DNA from: Pomphorhynchus laevis
Lineage: Eukaryota; Acanthocephala; Palaeacanthocephala; Echinorhynchida; Pomphorhynchidae
Reading direction: 5' to 3'
Assembly (NCBI GenBank): GCA_012934845.2
Contig: WNNJ02001530.1
Coordinates: 1 to 64,000, forward strand
DNA length: 64,000 nucleotides
In this document: positions 47,392 to 57,572 of the stretch, one piece after another
Numbering within the stretch: position 1 is the stretch's first letter
How the letters are laid out: each line of letters starts with the position of its first letter
The notes under the pieces: model-generated
What the model saw: the letters and a program-made list of their open reading frames with translations, nothing else
Database searches by the model: none
What the model was told of the DNA's origin: nothing
Position numbers and translations under genes: made by a program

Positions 47392-47959
47392 CTGAAGCTA
47401 TTATGTAGCCACTAAAATACAAGTTAGTCGAAAAGGTCCGGAAATATATCAACAAAATAAAATTCAACCAACTACCAACAAGACGATTTCAATGCATCAT
47501 TTCAATATGATGGTGGACCACCTTATCGTCAATATAGTGCATGCTGAGGGACGAAACAACGATGATACAGGGACGTCTACTGATTAGTCCCGCCCTGTGG
47601 ATTTGTCTTGACAGCATGTTTTTTGTCGTAATGCGACCTGATATCTGAAGCTATTATGTCGCCAGCTAAAATACAAGTTAGCCGAAGAGGTCCGGAAATA
47701 TATCAACAAATTGAAATTCAACCGACTACCAACAAGACGATTTCAATGCATCATTTCGATCTGATGGAGGATCACCATGTTTATCGTCAATATAGTGCAT
47801 GCTGAGGGACGAAACAAGATACGTCTACTGATGAGTCCCGCCCTGTGGAGTTGTCTGGACAGCATGCTTTCTGTTGTAATGCGACCTGATAGCTGAAGCT
47901 ATTATGTATCCAGCTCAAATACAAGTTAGTCGAAGAAGTCTGGAAATATCTCAACATAA
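47392..47959. repeat. ~250-bp tandem repeat, 2.3 copies, with hammerhead-like strings
   Basis: CTGAAGCTATTATGT starts at 47,392, 47,645 and 47,893 (periods 253 and 248). Each full unit carries GTGCATGCTGAGGGACGAAAC and, 12-25 nt later, CTGATTAGTCCC (unit 1) or CTGATGAGTCCC (unit 2), then CAGCATG(C). Thus GCATGCTG pairs with CAGCATGC and GGGAC with GTCCC. GACGAAAC and CTGATGAGTC are the conserved strings of hammerhead ribozymes, but in permuted order. Confidence 0.85.
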
Positions 47960-48784
47960 TTACCCAAACTGTTTCAATATTTACTGCGTATCCTATCCGT
48001 CAACAAGTTTACAGTAGCAAACATCTTATATGTTGTTGGGTGCCACGAAGATTACGAATATGCTTAGACGAAGAGGAAATTACCATTACTAAACATTACT
48101 GGAGAGTTAGGGGTTAGAGATACAATCAATCATATTCAATGATTGACAGCAGATAACCATTGAATATTTCATTGACCAAATAGCTGTTTTCAATTAACAA
48201 AACAACGTTTAATCCTAGCAAGAATCACATTTGAATTATGACATACTGTGGAATAATTTTGTGATTCTTAGAATATATTAGGGTGTATATCAGAATGCTT
48301 AGATATCAAAATTAATCAATAAGGTCAACTCGATAGTAACATTATTTGTAGTTCTAATATCGATATTAGAAATAGAATGCAATTGCAAAAATTTTAGTTT
48401 TGATAAAATAAATAAACATTATATTTATTCATAATCTAGAATTAATTGGAAATGGTGAATTAAAGAAAGTGCTATCAAAAGGATATAATAATAGATTAAA
48501 TAAAAACAACAAAAATAAAATTTACAATTTGTTATATAATGACCTAAATGCTTAATTTGGTAAGCTGATTAATAGTGAAAGCTTAAATACATCGAAGATA
48601 AACATTTGGAAAGATTGCATATTTCATGAAATAAAAAAGAAAATGAAAATAACAAACAATTATAAAAGGAAAGATCAAATTAATAAAGATATGTATTTAA
48701 AACTTACTAAATTAAAGGATAACTATATAATAAGTATTGAGAAATAACTATATAAATCCTTTCTTAACTACTGTTGAGAAAGGA
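47960..48784. other. AT-rich non-coding stretch
   Basis: No feature recognised. A short inverted pair AAATCCTTTCTT/AGAAAGGATTT lies at about 48,757-48,790, right at the 3' end of the LINE A copy. Confidence 0.45.
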
Positions 48785-51078
48785 TTTATTTTTAAGTGGC
48801 GAATGCGTGCCGGCGCACGCTTACATGACCACAACAAAAGAAAAAATTAAAGTCATGTCTCGAGAAGATAAAAGCGAAGGTATTTTAATGTGATATAGAA
48901 GAAAGCGCGGCTGACCTCGAGAGGGAGCTGATTCCAGGCGAGTGTGCGGCAAGGAAAGATCGGAGACCGTAGTTGTTGGAGTAATTGGGAACGTTGAGTA
49001 AGAAGGAATGACGGGAACGCAGTGATAGAGAGGTGGTCGAGTGTCGTGTAAGAATGGGAAGTTGATGAACGATGGGGATCCGACAGCGATGAGACGAAAA
49101 GTTACGATAAGAAAGTGGAGTTTGATGCAAATGTAGATGGTGGGCCAGGAGAATTGGACAAGATGTGTGGTCGAAGCAACGGAGACGTAGGAGCATTCAA
49201 ACGGTGGAGTTGATTTTTCGTTGTAGGGGTAAGATTATGGATTTTGGAGAATTGGCAATAAGGCTGAAGCAGTAATCGATTTTAGGGAACATAAACGATG
49301 AAAGAATATACATACAAGAACGCAAGTCGATAAGGAAGGCGGATACCGCGGATGTCACGGAGAATTAAGTTAGACGAGCGGACCTTGTCACAGAAGAAGG
49401 GTTTAAGGGAAAATGATCATCGAAATGGAAGCCTAAGAAAGTGAGATTGTGGACTATGAAATGATTGATGGGGTAAAAGATACAGGGGGAGGAGATATGT
49501 TAGGTTGACGGGGTGGATTCACGTTTTTTTGGACTTGTCGGGGTTTAGAATGAGATGAAGATTGGAAATCTGTTGTAGATAGAATAAAGACAGTTGGAGG
49601 CGGAAATGTCGATATCGTGTATGCAATTAGCGGGTGCATGAGCATAGATGAAGATTATATTGGTGTTGCATGAAGTTAAGGAATATGGTTTGGTAAACGG
49701 AGAGAGATCGCCAAGCAGAAGAAAGAAAATCAGGGCACCTAGGACTGAACCTTGTGAGACCCCCAGAAAATAGGGACGGGAAGGTAGGATGATGAATTAG
49801 AACCGACGTAAAAAGAACGATCAGATAGATATGATGCAAACCATACAACGGTGGAGGATGAAAATCCGTAATCATAACGAAGGCGGAAGAGAGGTCGAGG
49901 AACATGAGAACACTATATAGAGCCTTGTCACGAGAAATGAGTAGGTCGTTGTAAATTTTCATGGTGATTTTGGTTGAGTGATTAGAGCGGAAAGCGGATT
50001 GTAAAGGAAGGTACAGATTGATGAATAGAGAAAACGTTGATCTGTGTTAAGATAAGGCGTTGTAAGAGCTTAGAAAGAGTAGTGATGAGTGAAATTGGGC
50101 TATATTTAGAAGGAAGGAAGGAGTCGAACGATTATTTTTAAGGAGAGGACGAACGATGGCGGATTCACAGTGTGAAGGGAAGGTACGACTACGATCCACG
50201 AGTTAAACAAGGTGGTGAGGAAAGTAGATATCGATGAGCATATGGATTTAAGTATGGGGTAGGCAGGGTATTGGAAGGTGAGGTTTTGTTGGGCAAGGAC
50301 GTGATGACAGGTGGACTTCTGTATAAAAAACAGGGATAAGATGAAAAAGTTCCGTGATAAAGTTTTGGGATGGCATGGAGACAGAGGTGTGAGAAAGAGC
50401 AACGTGGGTACTTTGGCCTGGAGAAATGACGAATAATCATGAGGATTAATGTTGCAGGACGAAAACGATCGAACAAAGATTGAACAAAAAGTAAGCCAGA
50501 AAGACATAGAGTTGGACGAACTGACGATTTTATGCTGCCAGGAGTTGAATTTCGTACGTAGTAAGTTGAGATAAGACCGGCAAATAGCAAGATATGACTC
50601 ATGGAGGGACGGAGAGAGCGAGCGTATATCACGTTTAATAGAGCTGTGATAGACTCAAAAAGCATGACGGAGTTGATGCTTTGAGAGTAGGTATTGATTG
50701 TCAAACCATAGAGCACGGTGCAAGCGACGAGGACGGTTAGGCTTGAAGAGCAAGAGAAAATCAAGAATGGATGTGAATTTAGAGTCGAAAAGGAAGGTGA
50801 GATCGTGAGGAGAGGATAATGTTATTGTGGGAGAGGATAGATACGATTTGAGTTATTCAGAACGGATAAGGGGGAGATCAAGATTTATCCAAGGGCGACG
50901 TAGCATGGTAGGTGTGTGAAGCGGGGAGTAGTTGGAAGTGATATCAAGGGTGACGAGAAAGTGATCGGATAGACCAGGATCGGAGATGGATAGTGAGGTG
51001 TAGGCAGCAAAACGATCGGTGACAGCAATGATGTAGAGTGCCCAGCCAAAAATATATGTTGGGGCAGTGGATATGAGT
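48785..51078 (-). mobile_element. LINE A copy 3, 5'-truncated, minus strand
   Basis: Colinear with about 17,890-20,275 of copy 1: 3' end at about 48,790 (ATTTTTAAGTGGCGAATGCG), C-terminal RT region at 48,885-49,200, degenerate YADD region near 49,650-49,670, SLDLSSAF near 49,890, and the region between endonuclease and RT at 50,100-50,760. It stops in the GGALDII part of the endonuclease at about 51,078. More diverged and more broken than copies 1 and 2, with a deletion of the DIVDH segment near 49,880. Confidence 0.85.
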
Positions 51079-51089
51079 TTGCATTGAGT

Positions 51090-52088
51090 TTGTATGAGTT
51101 GGATCCTTATTCAATGGAGATAAGTGGGGAGTTTTATTATGTTAATTCCACTTTGTACATAATTCGTTCTATCCTGCGATACCAACGCCTTTTCCTTTAT
51201 CAGCTCTGCAAATATCAATGTTTTCGTTATTCCTCAACCCCACCAGCGCTTTTCTGTGCAAACTTTATAAGGTTACTCTTTATATTCTTAGATAATCTTA
51301 TAGCGAACGAATCACTAGATGTAATCGCAGGATGGGATTCGACGGGTAATTGTTGCAGAATTTTCTCAGCGTCACATCTGATATCGAGTAAATTGATCTT
51401 AAGACTGATGGAAAAGTCAGGTCTTAGTTTTAATGCAAGCATTTCATCGTCGGTGAGTGTGTACTGAGAAAAAATTATAGACAGCATGAGAAACATGTTT
51501 TAAAAAGGTTTTTGTTCCAGTCAATAATAGCAGTTTATTTCTTTGTTTTAAATTAACCAATATAGTATATGACGCCGTATGCCTATTAATGATATTTTAT
51601 ATAGGCGTCATATACTATCTTGGTTAATTTAAAACAAAGAAATAAACTGCTATTATAGACGTAGACAAAAGCCTTTATCAAACCTGTTTCTCATGCTGTC
51701 TATAATTTTTCTCATTACAAACTCACCGACAATTTAATGCTTGTATTAAAACTAGGATTTGACTTTTCCATCAGTCATAGGGTCAATTTCCTCGATATCA
51801 GATGTGACTCTGAGAAAATTCTGCAACAATTACCAGTCGAATTCCATCCTGCAATTACATCTAATGATGAGCTCGCAATAAAATCATCTAAGAATATAAA
51901 GAGTAACCTTATGAGTTTGCACAGAAAAGCGCTGGAGGGGTTGAGGAATAACGACAATGTTGCTATTTACAGAGCTGATAAAAGAAACGTGTTAGTAGTG
52001 CTGGATAAAACGAATTATGTACAAAGTGGAATTAACATACTTAAAACTCCCCAGTTATCTCCGTTGAATAAGAATCCAACTGCAAGGT
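51090..52088. repeat. Large palindrome, ~486-bp arms
   Basis: Arms 51,090-51,575 and 51,603-52,088 are reverse complements with scattered differences, separated by 27 bp. The centre is TAGTATATGACGCC ... GGCGTCATATACTA. Both arms carry the same Penelope-like 5' coding sequence (left arm on the minus strand, 51,227-51,496; right arm on the plus strand, 51,737-52,090). Confidence 0.93.
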
Positions 52089-53720
52089 GAGAGCGAGCAT
52101 TTAATACCTACCTAAAAAAAGCTTTTAAGCTCGGGTTTCATTTCGAAAGAATTTTACACCAAGACAATATATGTCAAGGCCAGGGCTAGCTTCCTCTATC
52201 TACTTCCCAAAACTCATAAGCCAGTTCTCGAAATAAGACCTATAATCGCAAGTTACATGTCATTCAGCTATTACCAAAACCATACTCGTACGTCAAGGAT
52301 GATCCAGATTTTGCATTGAAAGTACGACAATTCGCAAAAGGGAAAATTTTTCACTTTGTAACTGAAGATGCGAGGTCTCTTTTTACGAATGTTCACTTAA
52401 TAAAGGCCATTCAATATGCTGCTGATATACTAATAGAATATAACGATCCCAAGCTCATTCATAAACAGTGGTCTGAGCTACTTACTTCTAAAGATACATT
52501 TAGTTTTGTTTTTGCTATGTATGATCAGATCAATGGGGTTGCCATGGGCTCACCACTAAAGCTAACTTTATGAGTATGCTCATGACTCACCGGGAGAGCG
52601 ACAAATATGATCGAATACCTGGACTTTTGAAGTGGTGGCGTTACGTTGATGACGTATTTTTGGTCTTAGAGTCACAACCGAATATTGCCTTATTGGATAA
52701 AATTCTCAACTCTAAAGACGCGCCCATACAGTGGAGCATCACTACTCCTGATGACAAATTCTGTGAGTTTTCTAGATGTTGCAGTACAGCAACATCACGA
52801 AAATATTCGCATTACCCTCTACAGAAAGCCAGGCATATGTTGGCTCCCACCTAACTGGTCTTCTTATGGCAGCTACGTCTACAAAGTGTCAAGAGCGAGA
52901 TCACTACTGTATCGACCTACGTTAATTTGTTATTTACACGCTGACGTAATTTCTGAACAACAAATGGTCATTAATGTACTTGTTTCAAGTGGCTATCCAG
53001 AATGGGCAATGAGAAAAGCCCTTCGACTCGCACGTTTGACAAAAAGCGGAAGCAGACTGGGCACCACAGTTTAGCAAAAAGGTTCGACTCGTTTTGCGCG
53101 CATTACTTAAACTACCGATGTCGCTTGGAACCGTCTTCACCGTGTCTCGCTGCATCTACAGCTCTAGTTGATGTGAGCATATTTTACAAAAGACATGATA
53201 ATTTAGCTGGTTTGTTTAAACGAAAGCCCAATTCAGATTATTATACAGTTTACAGGGTTAATTGAAGCGTTTGCGAACATTCATACCTAGACCAGACGTC
53301 TCAAAAACTTTGTATGCGTATAAAACAGTAAGTAGTTTCTAAGAAGAGGAGACACAAGTTCAGCTATATGTAATCATGTTATAGATACTGATCACAATAT
53401 TAATTGGGACAACGTGGAAATTATTTGCTATGAAAACTACCTATCACAGAGACTCATCAAAGAAGCTATCTGCATCGCCAACCAATATAATCCAATGCGT
53501 AGAAACAAGTCGAACTGGCATCTAAAACTTCAATAAGTGGCCATATCACATAAAATTTTGTTCTTTGTAATAAGCACCTACGTCACATGATAATACGACA
53601 TATTATATTTCTTTTGTAGTCGCTGGTATAGATTGTGGTATTTTTGTTTTTACTGTTTGCTTGAAAAGAACGCTTGTGTTGAAAGCTTCAATAAAGAAAA
53701 AATTTCATATCATGTCTATA
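51603..53720 (+). mobile_element. Penelope-like element, family 3 (RT + GIY-YIG remnant)
   Basis: In order: an N-terminal segment (ILQQLPVEFHPAITSND, NVAIYRADKRNVLVVLDKTN), LLPKTHKPVLEIRPI at about 52,205, FVTEDARSLFTNV, the palm INGVAMGSPL at about 52,530, the catalytic box KWWRYVDDVFLVL at about 52,632-52,670, FLDVAVQQHHENIRITLYRKP, and the C-terminal region to a GIY-YIG remnant at 53,340-53,530 whose HVIDTDHNINWDN and RLIKEAICIA helices are recognisable; the YIG strand itself is missing. An AATAAA lies at about 53,690. At least five frame changes. The classic Penelope order confirms the family. The head is the palindrome at 51,090-52,088. Confidence 0.88.
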
Positions 53721-53870
53721 AAACCATCATTAACTAATTATTATTTTTATGAAGATGCTAACAAAAGTTAGCAACATATCAAAAACTTTCCTCTTTTCTG
53801 TAATCCAGCTACAATAATTCTTTATCAATAATGGATCATTATCAACTATTGGAAATACTTTCGTTTTACA
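53721..53870. other. Spacer between Penelope-like element and tandem repeats
   Basis: 53,810-53,850 matches 8,660-8,705 (TTATCAATAATGGATCA). Otherwise nothing recognised. Confidence 0.5.
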
Positions 53871-54825
53871 TTTTGCAAATTTAATTAAAATCATTTTTGA
53901 TTTTCAAAATAAATCACCGTTGGTGAGGGAAGGTCCTTTCTTCAATTTAAAAACCTACCTACTTTTGAGATTAATTACTATTATTAAACTCGGCATCTAT
54001 AGTTTGTTTCCCAATTTTAAGTTGATATACCTGTGCAGTCATTGTTACCATTGAAATGTTGATGACTATTTTGTTCTACACGCTATTTGAACCCTAATCT
54101 ATAAGCCAACAGCAGTACGTTCCATTTCAGTATTAGTGGACCTCATCAGTTACAGATCAAATGCCTACATTTCACGTTTCGGTATTTTTAATGTTGGCAA
54201 ACGATAATTCGACTCGTCTGCTTTATTGACAATTAGATTAAATGAAATACGTTATACATTTTTCAAACTTAATTGAAATCATTTCTGATTTCAAATTAAT
54301 CAGCGTTAACAGGTGTAATTTTCAATTTGAAAACACTCCTATTTCTCCTAATGATTACCATTATCAAACTAGTCATCTATAGTTTGTTTCTCAATTTTAA
54401 GTTGATAAACCTGTGCAGTCATTGTTATCATTAAATTTTTAATGACTATTTTTTATTCTAGACGCTGCTTTAATCCTATCTATAAGCCAGCAGCAGTACG
54501 CTACATTTCAGTATTGGTGGACCTCATCAGCTTCTGATCAAATATTTATGTTTCACATTTGGGTGTTTTTAATGTTGGCAAACGATCATGCGACTCGTTT
54601 GCTTTATTGACAATTAGATTGAATGTAATACTTTCTTTATTCATTTTGCAAATGTAATTGAAATCATTTCTGATTTTAAATTAAATCAGCGTGAAACGTA
54701 GGTACTGGATCAGTAGCTGATTAAGTCCACCAATACTGAAATGTAGCGTACTGCTGCTGGCTAATAGATAGGATTAAAAGCAACGTGTAGGATAATACGT
54801 AGTAATCAAAGCTTCAATGGTAAAA
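53871..54825. repeat. ~386-bp tandem repeat, two copies plus an inverted end
   Basis: TTTTGCAAATxTAATTxAAATC starts units at about 53,871, 54,258 and 54,644 (periods ~387 and ~385). The third unit is cut after about 45 bp and joins an inverted copy (54,689-54,825) of the later part of the unit. On the minus strand of units 1 and 2, and on the plus strand of the inverted part, there is GAAACxTxAAATxT, then CTGATGAGGTCC (54,138-54,149, 54,529-54,540; CTGATTAAGTCC at 54,717-54,728) and CTGAAATGTAGCGTACTGCT. The same domain occurs in the SINEs at 56,711 and 57,341. Confidence 0.88.
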
Positions 54826-55049
54826 TTTAAATATTTGCCATCAACTACTAATTGTAATCTGATGATGATTAATCTGATGATGACAGTAGCCATTGAAAAT
54901 AAAAACGTTTTTACAGCTTGTGTTTTCAAAAAATGATGATTATGGATGTAGCCAATAAATCAATTTCCTTGGTTTAATTAAAGTATCATCGATGTGCAAG
55001 AAGATACGTCAAAATAACAGTTTTTATATAACTGATAATTTTTTCTATT

Positions 55050-55196
55050 AATTTTTGTGAATTAAAATACACCTGTACGGTGTATTTACTAATTTTGAAG
55101 AAAAAGTGATAGATAGAGAATGCAAACGTTTTTCAAATAAACTTTTAACGATAATGACATCATATTTGAAAAGCTTTACAATTTTTACTTTATAAA
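55050..55196 (+). repeat. Repeat E, left copy, downstream of TIP30
   Basis: The ~147-bp sequence is the reverse complement of 56,871-57,017. It includes a palindrome AAATACACCTGTACGGTGTATTT and ends in TACTTTATAAA. The two copies face each other across the TIP30 gene. Confidence 0.88.
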
Positions 55197-55332
55197 TACA
55201 GCTTCAAATGTTTGCGTTAATAGCTTATAGCCACAATAAAACAACGACATTAGCTGTAGATACATAGGGTATATTGGATAATTGATATTATAATAAAAAT
55301 ATTAACTTTAGAATGTCTAAACTTCGCAAAAT

Positions 55333-56031
55333 CTATTCCTCAAGTATTCGACCTGTTAGTATCTCCACTCCAGTGACATTAAACTCATTTACTCTGATAA
55401 TATTATTAAGAATTTTATGGGCCATCTTAGGTACATTTGTGGTAAACTTCCCGGGCAACAAACATTCGACGGGTTTGGCGAATATTGACGTTAATGTTTC
55501 TAGAAGACGGGAGTCTTTCCTTTTTACCGCTATTAGAAAGGCAGGTCGATAAATACTTATACATTGAAAACCTATAGATCGCACTTCTTCCTCAATTTCA
55601 CCTTTAGCTTTCAAATACGAATTAAACGAATTCGAATCTGCTCCGATCGATGTGATGAGATTAAAATGCTTGCATCCGTTGTTTTTTGCGTGCAATGCCA
55701 CTTCTCTAACCATGTCAAAATCGACTTTCCGTCTATTTTCTACAGATTTCGCCTCTTTTAGCGTGCTTCCAAGACAACAAATATGTATATTTGCTCCCTG
55801 AAACTTATTAGATTCGTTGGGCAGACAGTTGAAATCAGCCAACCGTTGTTCAACGCGATTCATGAAAGGATATTCTGATACGTCCAACAGTCTTCTGCCA
55901 ACACAAATAACATTGAAAATCTGGTCAGATTCAGCAAGTTGTTGAACAATTAGTTTACCTGTTGCTCCGGTAAATCCAGTCACTAATACATTTAATGGTG
56001 TTAAAATCTTTCCAGACATCTTCAATAACAA
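55333..56031 (-). CDS. HTATIP2: Oxidoreductase HTATIP2 (TIP30/CC3)-like protein
   Basis: An intact single-exon frame of 232 codons, close to the usual ~240. It is an atypical short-chain dehydrogenase/reductase-type Rossmann protein; the human homologue binds NADPH and has been linked to nuclear import, apoptosis and endocytic trafficking. Visible: the dinucleotide-binding loop TGFTGATG at residues 18-25 (GxxGxxG), VGRR at 44-47 for the NADP phosphate, CCLGSTL at 85-91, HFNLITSIGAD at 122-132, the YxxxK pair Y139 and K143, and YRPAFL at 161-166. All key residues are present, so the gene is probably functional. The start ATG is followed by a second in-frame ATG (residue 5). No intron is seen, whereas vertebrate genes are split; retrocopy origin is possible but no poly(A) or duplication is visible. 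Flanked by inverted copies of repeat E. Confidence 0.93.
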   Translation of the reverse strand: MLLKMSGKILTPLNVLVTGFTGATGKLIVQQLAESDQIFNVICVGRRLLDVSEYPFMNRVEQRLADFNCLPNESNKFQGANIHICCLGSTLKEAKSVENRRKVDFDMVREVALHAKNNGCKHFNLITSIGADSNSFNSYLKAKGEIEEEVRSIGFQCISIYRPAFLIAVKRKDSRLLETLTSIFAKPVECLLPGKFTTNVPKMAHKILNNIIRVNEFNVTGVEILTGRILEE

Positions 56032-56039
56032 AATAAAAC

Positions 56040-56440
56040 CAACGTATTTAAAAAAATCTTATTAGCTACAAACGTTCTTAAATTTTTAAACATTTTTATT
56101 AAAATAGCGTTTTGTTGTTATTTAACAATGGAAATAAAGACAGAATAGCAATGAAATCAACTTTTTTATTAGAGAGTCAGTGATACAAAGCTATTTACAA
56201 TCAGTAAATTGATGATAGTAGAAACAGAAAATAAATGAAGTTACAATACCAAAGACCACAAAAATTACTATATCTGAGTCACATCCTGCGTTAAATGTTT
56301 GTGATTATGCAATATTTATCATATAAAGCAGTCATCAAACTAAATGATTGTTTAAACACATTTCAATGTTTCATAATAACAAAAAATCAAATTATTATTA
56401 ATTAATAATAGTAATTATTAATAGTTATTTTCAAAATAAC
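56040..56440. other. Upstream region of TIP30
   Basis: AT-rich, no repeat recognised before about 56,440. The promoter of TIP30 should lie here, but I see no distinct core motif. Confidence 0.4.
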
Positions 56441-56695
56441 AATAAATCAACAAAATATTATTAAAAATAAATTTAAACTCTTAAGCGAGAAATATTCATG
56501 TATGAATAATAAATAATACGCTTTGTATTATAATAGGATACACTAGATAATTAAATTTCATCATATGACACACGCCATTAGCATGCGTAAGGCCTTGCTG
56601 CTATGTTTGGTCAGGGAATAGGGGCCGAAACCTGATAACATAGCGGTTCCTATTGATGATCTCTAATCCTTATTATTTTTAACTTTATATAAATT
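56440..56695 (+). repeat. 3' region and tail of Penelope-like family 1, fourth locus
   Basis: Matches 27,690-27,915: AAATTTAAACTCTTAAGCGA, a TATGAATAATAAATAATACG-like stretch, ACACGCCATTAGCATGCGTA, GGGGCCGAAACCTGATAACA, TAGCGGTTCC and GATCTCTAATCCTTATT. No RT part is attached. Confidence 0.85.
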
Positions 56696-56710
56696 GTATA
56701 AACTAATTTT

Positions 56711-57115
56711 CTTCTGATTGTGGCACAACATAATTCTAAGGTATTGTTCCAATTTTTGATACAGCAGGACGCTACTAATCAGCCTGGGTTGGTATCATCA
56801 GCTGCTGACCCAGACCCACATTTTACGTTTCGACCCTTATTATTACGAGAATTATTATCAAGAGGAAAAATTTTATAAAGTAAAATTTGTAAAGCTTTTC
56901 AAATATGGTGTCATTTTTTAGAAGTTTATTTAAAAAACATTTGGATTCTCTATTTATCATTTTTTTCAAAATTAGTAAATACACCGCACAGGTGTATTTT
57001 AATTCACAAAAATTGACCATTATTATCTGCTTACTCCGTGCACTGATACTGATCGGATGTGAACTCAGGACGTCTGTATCGTGATTCAATGTTACATCCA
57101 CTAGGCTGGCTGCTC
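56711..57115 (-). mobile_element. tRNA-derived SINE, interrupted by repeat E
   Basis: Read on the minus strand: a tRNA-like head at 57,115-57,030 with AGCCTAGTGGATGTAAC (A-box region) and CTGAGTTCACATCCGATC (B-box), then repeat E (57,017-56,871), then the SINE body at 56,850-56,711 with GGGTCGAAACGTAAAATG, CAGCAGCTGATGATACC and AGTAGCGTCCTGCTG. The uninterrupted copy at 57,341-57,572 shows that the head and body belong together. Confidence 0.75.
56871..57017 (-). repeat. Repeat E, right copy, inserted in a SINE
   Basis: Reverse complement of 55,050-55,196. It sits between the tRNA-like head and the body of the SINE, so it is a mobile unit in its own right. Confidence 0.85.
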
Positions 57116-57120
57116 TTGTT

Positions 57121-57121
57121 A

Positions 57122-57198
<77 letters not shown>
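57121..57198. repeat. (TA)n microsatellite
   Basis: About 38 uninterrupted TA units directly next to the SINE head. Confidence 0.98.
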
Positions 57199-57199
<1 letters not shown>

Positions 57200-57340
57200 T
57201 TTTGGTAGATGATCGTATTCCAACGATTTATTAGAAAACAACCTTAGATATGTGATCCACTAGCCAAATCACTGCTTTTCATTATGCCACTTGCAATAAA
57301 TGTTTTTAATTTAAGATGATTACATCTGTGAGCTGAAATT

Positions 57341-57572
57341 CCTCTGATTGTGGTACGACATTATCCTAAGGGTATTGTTCCTATTTTTAATGCCACAGGA
57401 CGCTACTAATCAGTCTGGGTGGGTATTATCAACTGCGGACGCAGACCTACATTTAAAGTTTCGACCCTAATTATATGATGTGTTTCGTACACTGATGCTG
57501 ATCGGATTTGAACTCAGGACGCCTGTATCGCGATATAATGTTACTTCCACCATGCTGGCTGCTCCAGTGGTG
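57341..57572 (-). mobile_element. tRNA-derived SINE, full-length copy
   Basis: On the minus strand: GAGCAGCCAGCATGGTGGAA (head start), CTGAGTTCAAATCCGATCAG (B-box, a good match to GGTTCGAATCC), then the body AGGGTCGAAACTTTAAATGT, GTCTGCGTCCGCAG, TTGATAATACCCACCC, AGTAGCGTCCTGTGG and a tail ending CCACAATCAGAGGAA. Head and body are contiguous and colinear with the interrupted copy. Confidence 0.78.

Noticed and set aside
51084-51467. 127-codon plus-strand frame
   Set aside because: Antisense of the inverted Penelope-like arm on the minus strand.
55313-55552. 79-codon plus-strand frame
   Set aside because: Antisense shadow of the TIP30 C-terminal region.
57030-57115. Functional tRNA gene
   Set aside because: B-box present, but no complete cloverleaf, and the same segment heads a repeated SINE.
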